Source: Spirochaetales bacterium
GTDB taxonomy: Bacteria; Spirochaetota; Spirochaetia; SZUA-6; DRHE01
Direction of reading: 5' to 3'
Assembly: GCA_016935715.1 (NCBI GenBank)
Contig: JAFGQJ010000098.1
Coordinates: 1 to 6,838 of the forward strand
DNA length: 6,838 nucleotides
In this document: piece after piece, positions 5,560 to 6,838 of the stretch
Numbering within the stretch: position 1 is the stretch's first letter
Layout of the letters: every line of letters starts with the position of its first letter
Translations under genes and position numbers: made by a program
Notes under the pieces: generated by a model
The model's database searches: none
What the model saw: the letters and a program-made list of their open reading frames with translations, nothing else
What the model was told of the DNA's origin: nothing

Positions 5560-6462
5560 CTATCCCCGGTCGAAGGCCTCCAGGATCTTCGCCGTCTCCT
5601 TCATCTGCCCGTCCGTCAGACTCTGCGTCTTCTGGCGCATCCAGCGGCTGCCCCGGCCGGACAGCTCCGCGGCCGCCTTGGCCGCGGCGATGGAGTTGCC
5701 GCACAGGCGGATGATGCCGTAGAGCTCATTGATCTGCGCCTGGCACTCCCGCACGGTCCGCCAGTCCTGCTCCCGGGCGGCCCGATAGATGCGGATGTAG
5801 GGCTCGATGCGGGCGTTGCCCAGCCCGGTCACGATGCCGTGGCAGCCGATCATCAGGGATGGTCCGTCCAGGTAGTCCTCCCCCTGGATCCAGACGAACC
5901 CCTGAGGATTTTTACCCAGCACACCCCGGCTGAAGCCGACGAAATTGCCCGTGGAATCCTTGATGCCGGCGACGTTTTTCTCCCCGGCCAGCTCCATGAT
6001 GGTCTCCAGGGCGATCGGATTGTGGGTGTTTCCCGGGATGTTGTACAGGATCAGCGGGGCCGGGGCAGCGGCGGCGACCCGGCGGTAGTGCTCCACAATA
6101 TCTTCCTGCCGCATGGCCAGGTAGTAGGGGGTCACGGCGACCACGTAGTCCGGCTCCGTGGCCTCCAGCGCCCGCATCTGCTCGAGAACAGCGGCCGTGG
6201 AGGGCTCGATGTAGGCGGCGCAGAGAAACTGTCTGCCCCGGCTCACGCCGCGCACCGTCTTGATCAACTGCCCCTTCTCCTCGGTGCTCAGGTAGGCTCC
6301 CTCCGCCGTGGTGCCCCCGATGAAGAACCCGTGCACCCCCGCTTCCGACAGATAACCGGCCTGCTTCTCCAGCAGACCGTAGTCGATCTTCCCCTCCTCG
6401 GTCATCGGGGTGATGATCGCCGGAATCACTCCTTCCAGTTGCTTGCTTTCTTTGGCTGTCAT
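5560..6462 (-). CDS. DapA/NanA-superfamily aldolase (keto-deoxy sugar acid type)
   Basis: The 300-residue protein has the full length and motifs of the Schiff-base (beta/alpha)8 aldolases: VIPAIITPM near the N-terminus, the substrate loop GGTTAEG (49-55), Tyr140 in ILYNIPGNT, and Schiff-base Lys168 in GIKDSTGN. True dihydrodipicolinate synthases carry an Arg two residues after the Pro of this Tyr segment; here that position is Asn, so lysine biosynthesis is unlikely. Cleavage or formation of a 2-keto-3-deoxy sugar acid, or sialic-acid lyase activity, is more plausible. ATG 6462 is chosen because AGGTGA (6473-6468) lies 5 bases upstream; the in-frame GTG at 6471 is inside that site. It follows a sulfatase gene by 24 bases in one operon, which suggests a role in breaking down a desulfated glycan unit. 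It ends in TAG one base away from the stop of the opposing aldolase remnant, with no terminator between them. Confidence 0.92.
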   Translation of the reverse strand: MTAKESKQLEGVIPAIITPMTEEGKIDYGLLEKQAGYLSEAGVHGFFIGGTTAEGAYLSTEEKGQLIKTVRGVSRGRQFLCAAYIEPSTAAVLEQMRALEATEPDYVVAVTPYYLAMRQEDIVEHYRRVAAAAPAPLILYNIPGNTHNPIALETIMELAGEKNVAGIKDSTGNFVGFSRGVLGKNPQGFVWIQGEDYLDGPSLMIGCHGIVTGLGNARIEPYIRIYRAAREQDWRTVRECQAQINELYGIIRLCGNSIAAAKAAAELSGRGSRWMRQKTQSLTDGQMKETAKILEAFDRG

Positions 6463-6467
6463 CTTCT

Positions 6468-6473
6468 TCACCT
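6468..6473 (-). promoter_or_regulatory. Shine-Dalgarno site that decides the aldolase start
   Basis: On the minus strand AGGTGA (6473-6468) is followed by AGAAG and ATG 6462. It is the same hexamer as at the plus-strand kinase, and again contains a GTG that could be mistaken for the start. Confidence 0.7.
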
Positions 6474-6486
6474 CGGTATTGTTGGT

Positions 6487-6838
6487 TTATTTCAATGCAT
6501 TGACCAGGCGTTTTTTCGGATCCGGAAGCGCTTCTCCGCCCCGGGCATCGTTTCTCAACTCCTGGCGGAACATCCACTCCGTCAGCTTCTCCGTAAGGTC
6601 CAGTCGCACCCTCACGTAATCCGGGTGATCCCATAGATTGTTGAGCTCCCGGGGATCCTCCAGCATGTCGTAGAGCTCACCAAAGCGCTCCCCGTGGTAC
6701 ACGTTGAGCTTGAACCGTTCATCCCGGAACATGGTGCAGTGAATCGGCGGATCCCAGGCCGTACCCTGGTCGCAGATCCCGCTGTTGCGGTAGCAGCAGA
6801 CAGCCTCTTCATGGCCTTTCTCCCCATTGGCCACGGGC
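6487..6838 (-). CDS. Type I sulfatase, C-terminal part only
   Basis: The visible 116 residues before the TAA (6489-6487) are the C-terminal end of an arylsulfatase/iduronate-sulfatase-like enzyme. The pattern MFRDERFKLNVYHGERFGEL, then YDMLEDPRELNNLWDHP, is the typical closing beta-sheet and 'LYD..DP.E..NL' signature of the family. The following residues form a helix (RLDLTEKLTEWMFRQEL) and a short charged tail. The catalytic domain with the formylglycine Cys/Ser and metal ligands lies beyond the right edge, so activity, substrate class and any signal peptide cannot be judged. Such enzymes hydrolyse sulfate esters, often on polysaccharides or glycosaminoglycans. It is the upstream neighbour of the aldolase gene with a 24-base gap, so the two are probably co-transcribed and used together on a sulfated sugar. 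Confidence 0.9.
   Translation of the reverse strand, partial: PVANGEKGHEEAVCCYRNSGICDQGTAWDPPIHCTMFRDERFKLNVYHGERFGELYDMLEDPRELNNLWDHPDYVRVRLDLTEKLTEWMFRQELRNDARGGEALPDPKKRLVNALK

Noticed and set aside
5503..6636. Long plus-strand open frame (377 codons) opposite the aldolase and sulfatase
   Set aside because: It is a GC-rich antisense shadow. The minus strand encodes clear aldolase and sulfatase motifs, and the plus product shows no recognisable family.
1..6838. CRISPR arrays, tRNA/rRNA genes, transposases, phage or toxin-antitoxin genes
   Set aside because: None was seen on either strand. Apart from the 1886-2034 control region, nearly all bases are taken up by the genes and remnants described.

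Overview
The window is a GC-rich bacterial chromosome segment with dense gene packing, short intergenic gaps and Shine-Dalgarno sites of the AGGTGA type. Gene content (envelope-sensing two-component system, polyol or sugar dehydrogenase, FGGY sugar kinase, sulfatase, pyruvate-type aldolase) fits a carbohydrate-degrading environmental bacterium. A spirochaete or a similar marine or sediment lineage is possible, but nothing in the window fixes the phylum.

Layout: positions 1-1885 (minus strand) hold a two-component operon: an OmpR/PhoB-type response regulator followed, with a 4-base overlap, by a membrane sensor histidine kinase that runs off the left edge. Positions 1886-2034 are a divergent control region with an AT-rich island, two compact symmetric elements, a wide inverted repeat and a plausible sigma70-type promoter facing each way. 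Both promoters would start transcription at or next to the start codon. Positions 2035-4674 (plus strand) hold an intact zinc-dependent medium-chain dehydrogenase and an intact FGGY carbohydrate kinase, 21 bases apart. Positions 4697-5558 continue this operon with two shortened genes. The first is a D-2-hydroxyacid dehydrogenase that has lost its whole NAD-binding core in frame but keeps the catalytic Arg, Glu and His. The second is a remnant of a dihydrodipicolinate-synthase-family aldolase with no N-terminus, an in-frame TAG stop and an apparent internal loss that removes the Schiff-base lysine. On the minus strand, 5560-6838 carries a complete aldolase of that same superfamily and, upstream of it in the same operon, the C-terminal end of a type I sulfatase cut by the right edge. 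The two operons meet tail to tail with one base between their stop codons.

How the genes may work together (inference): the dehydrogenase would oxidise a polyol or sugar to a ketose or ketone and the kinase would phosphorylate the product; the hydroxyacid dehydrogenase and aldolase that once followed may have handled a further sugar-acid branch that is now decaying. The minus-strand sulfatase and aldolase suggest use of sulfated glycans, with desulfation followed by retro-aldol cleavage of a keto-deoxy sugar acid. The divergent two-component system may control the dehydrogenase-kinase operon, itself, or both. I see no CRISPR array, RNA gene, insertion sequence or phage gene. The points most worth a second look are the in-frame gene collapses at 4697-5558 and the symmetric, apparently leaderless divergent control region at 1886-2038.
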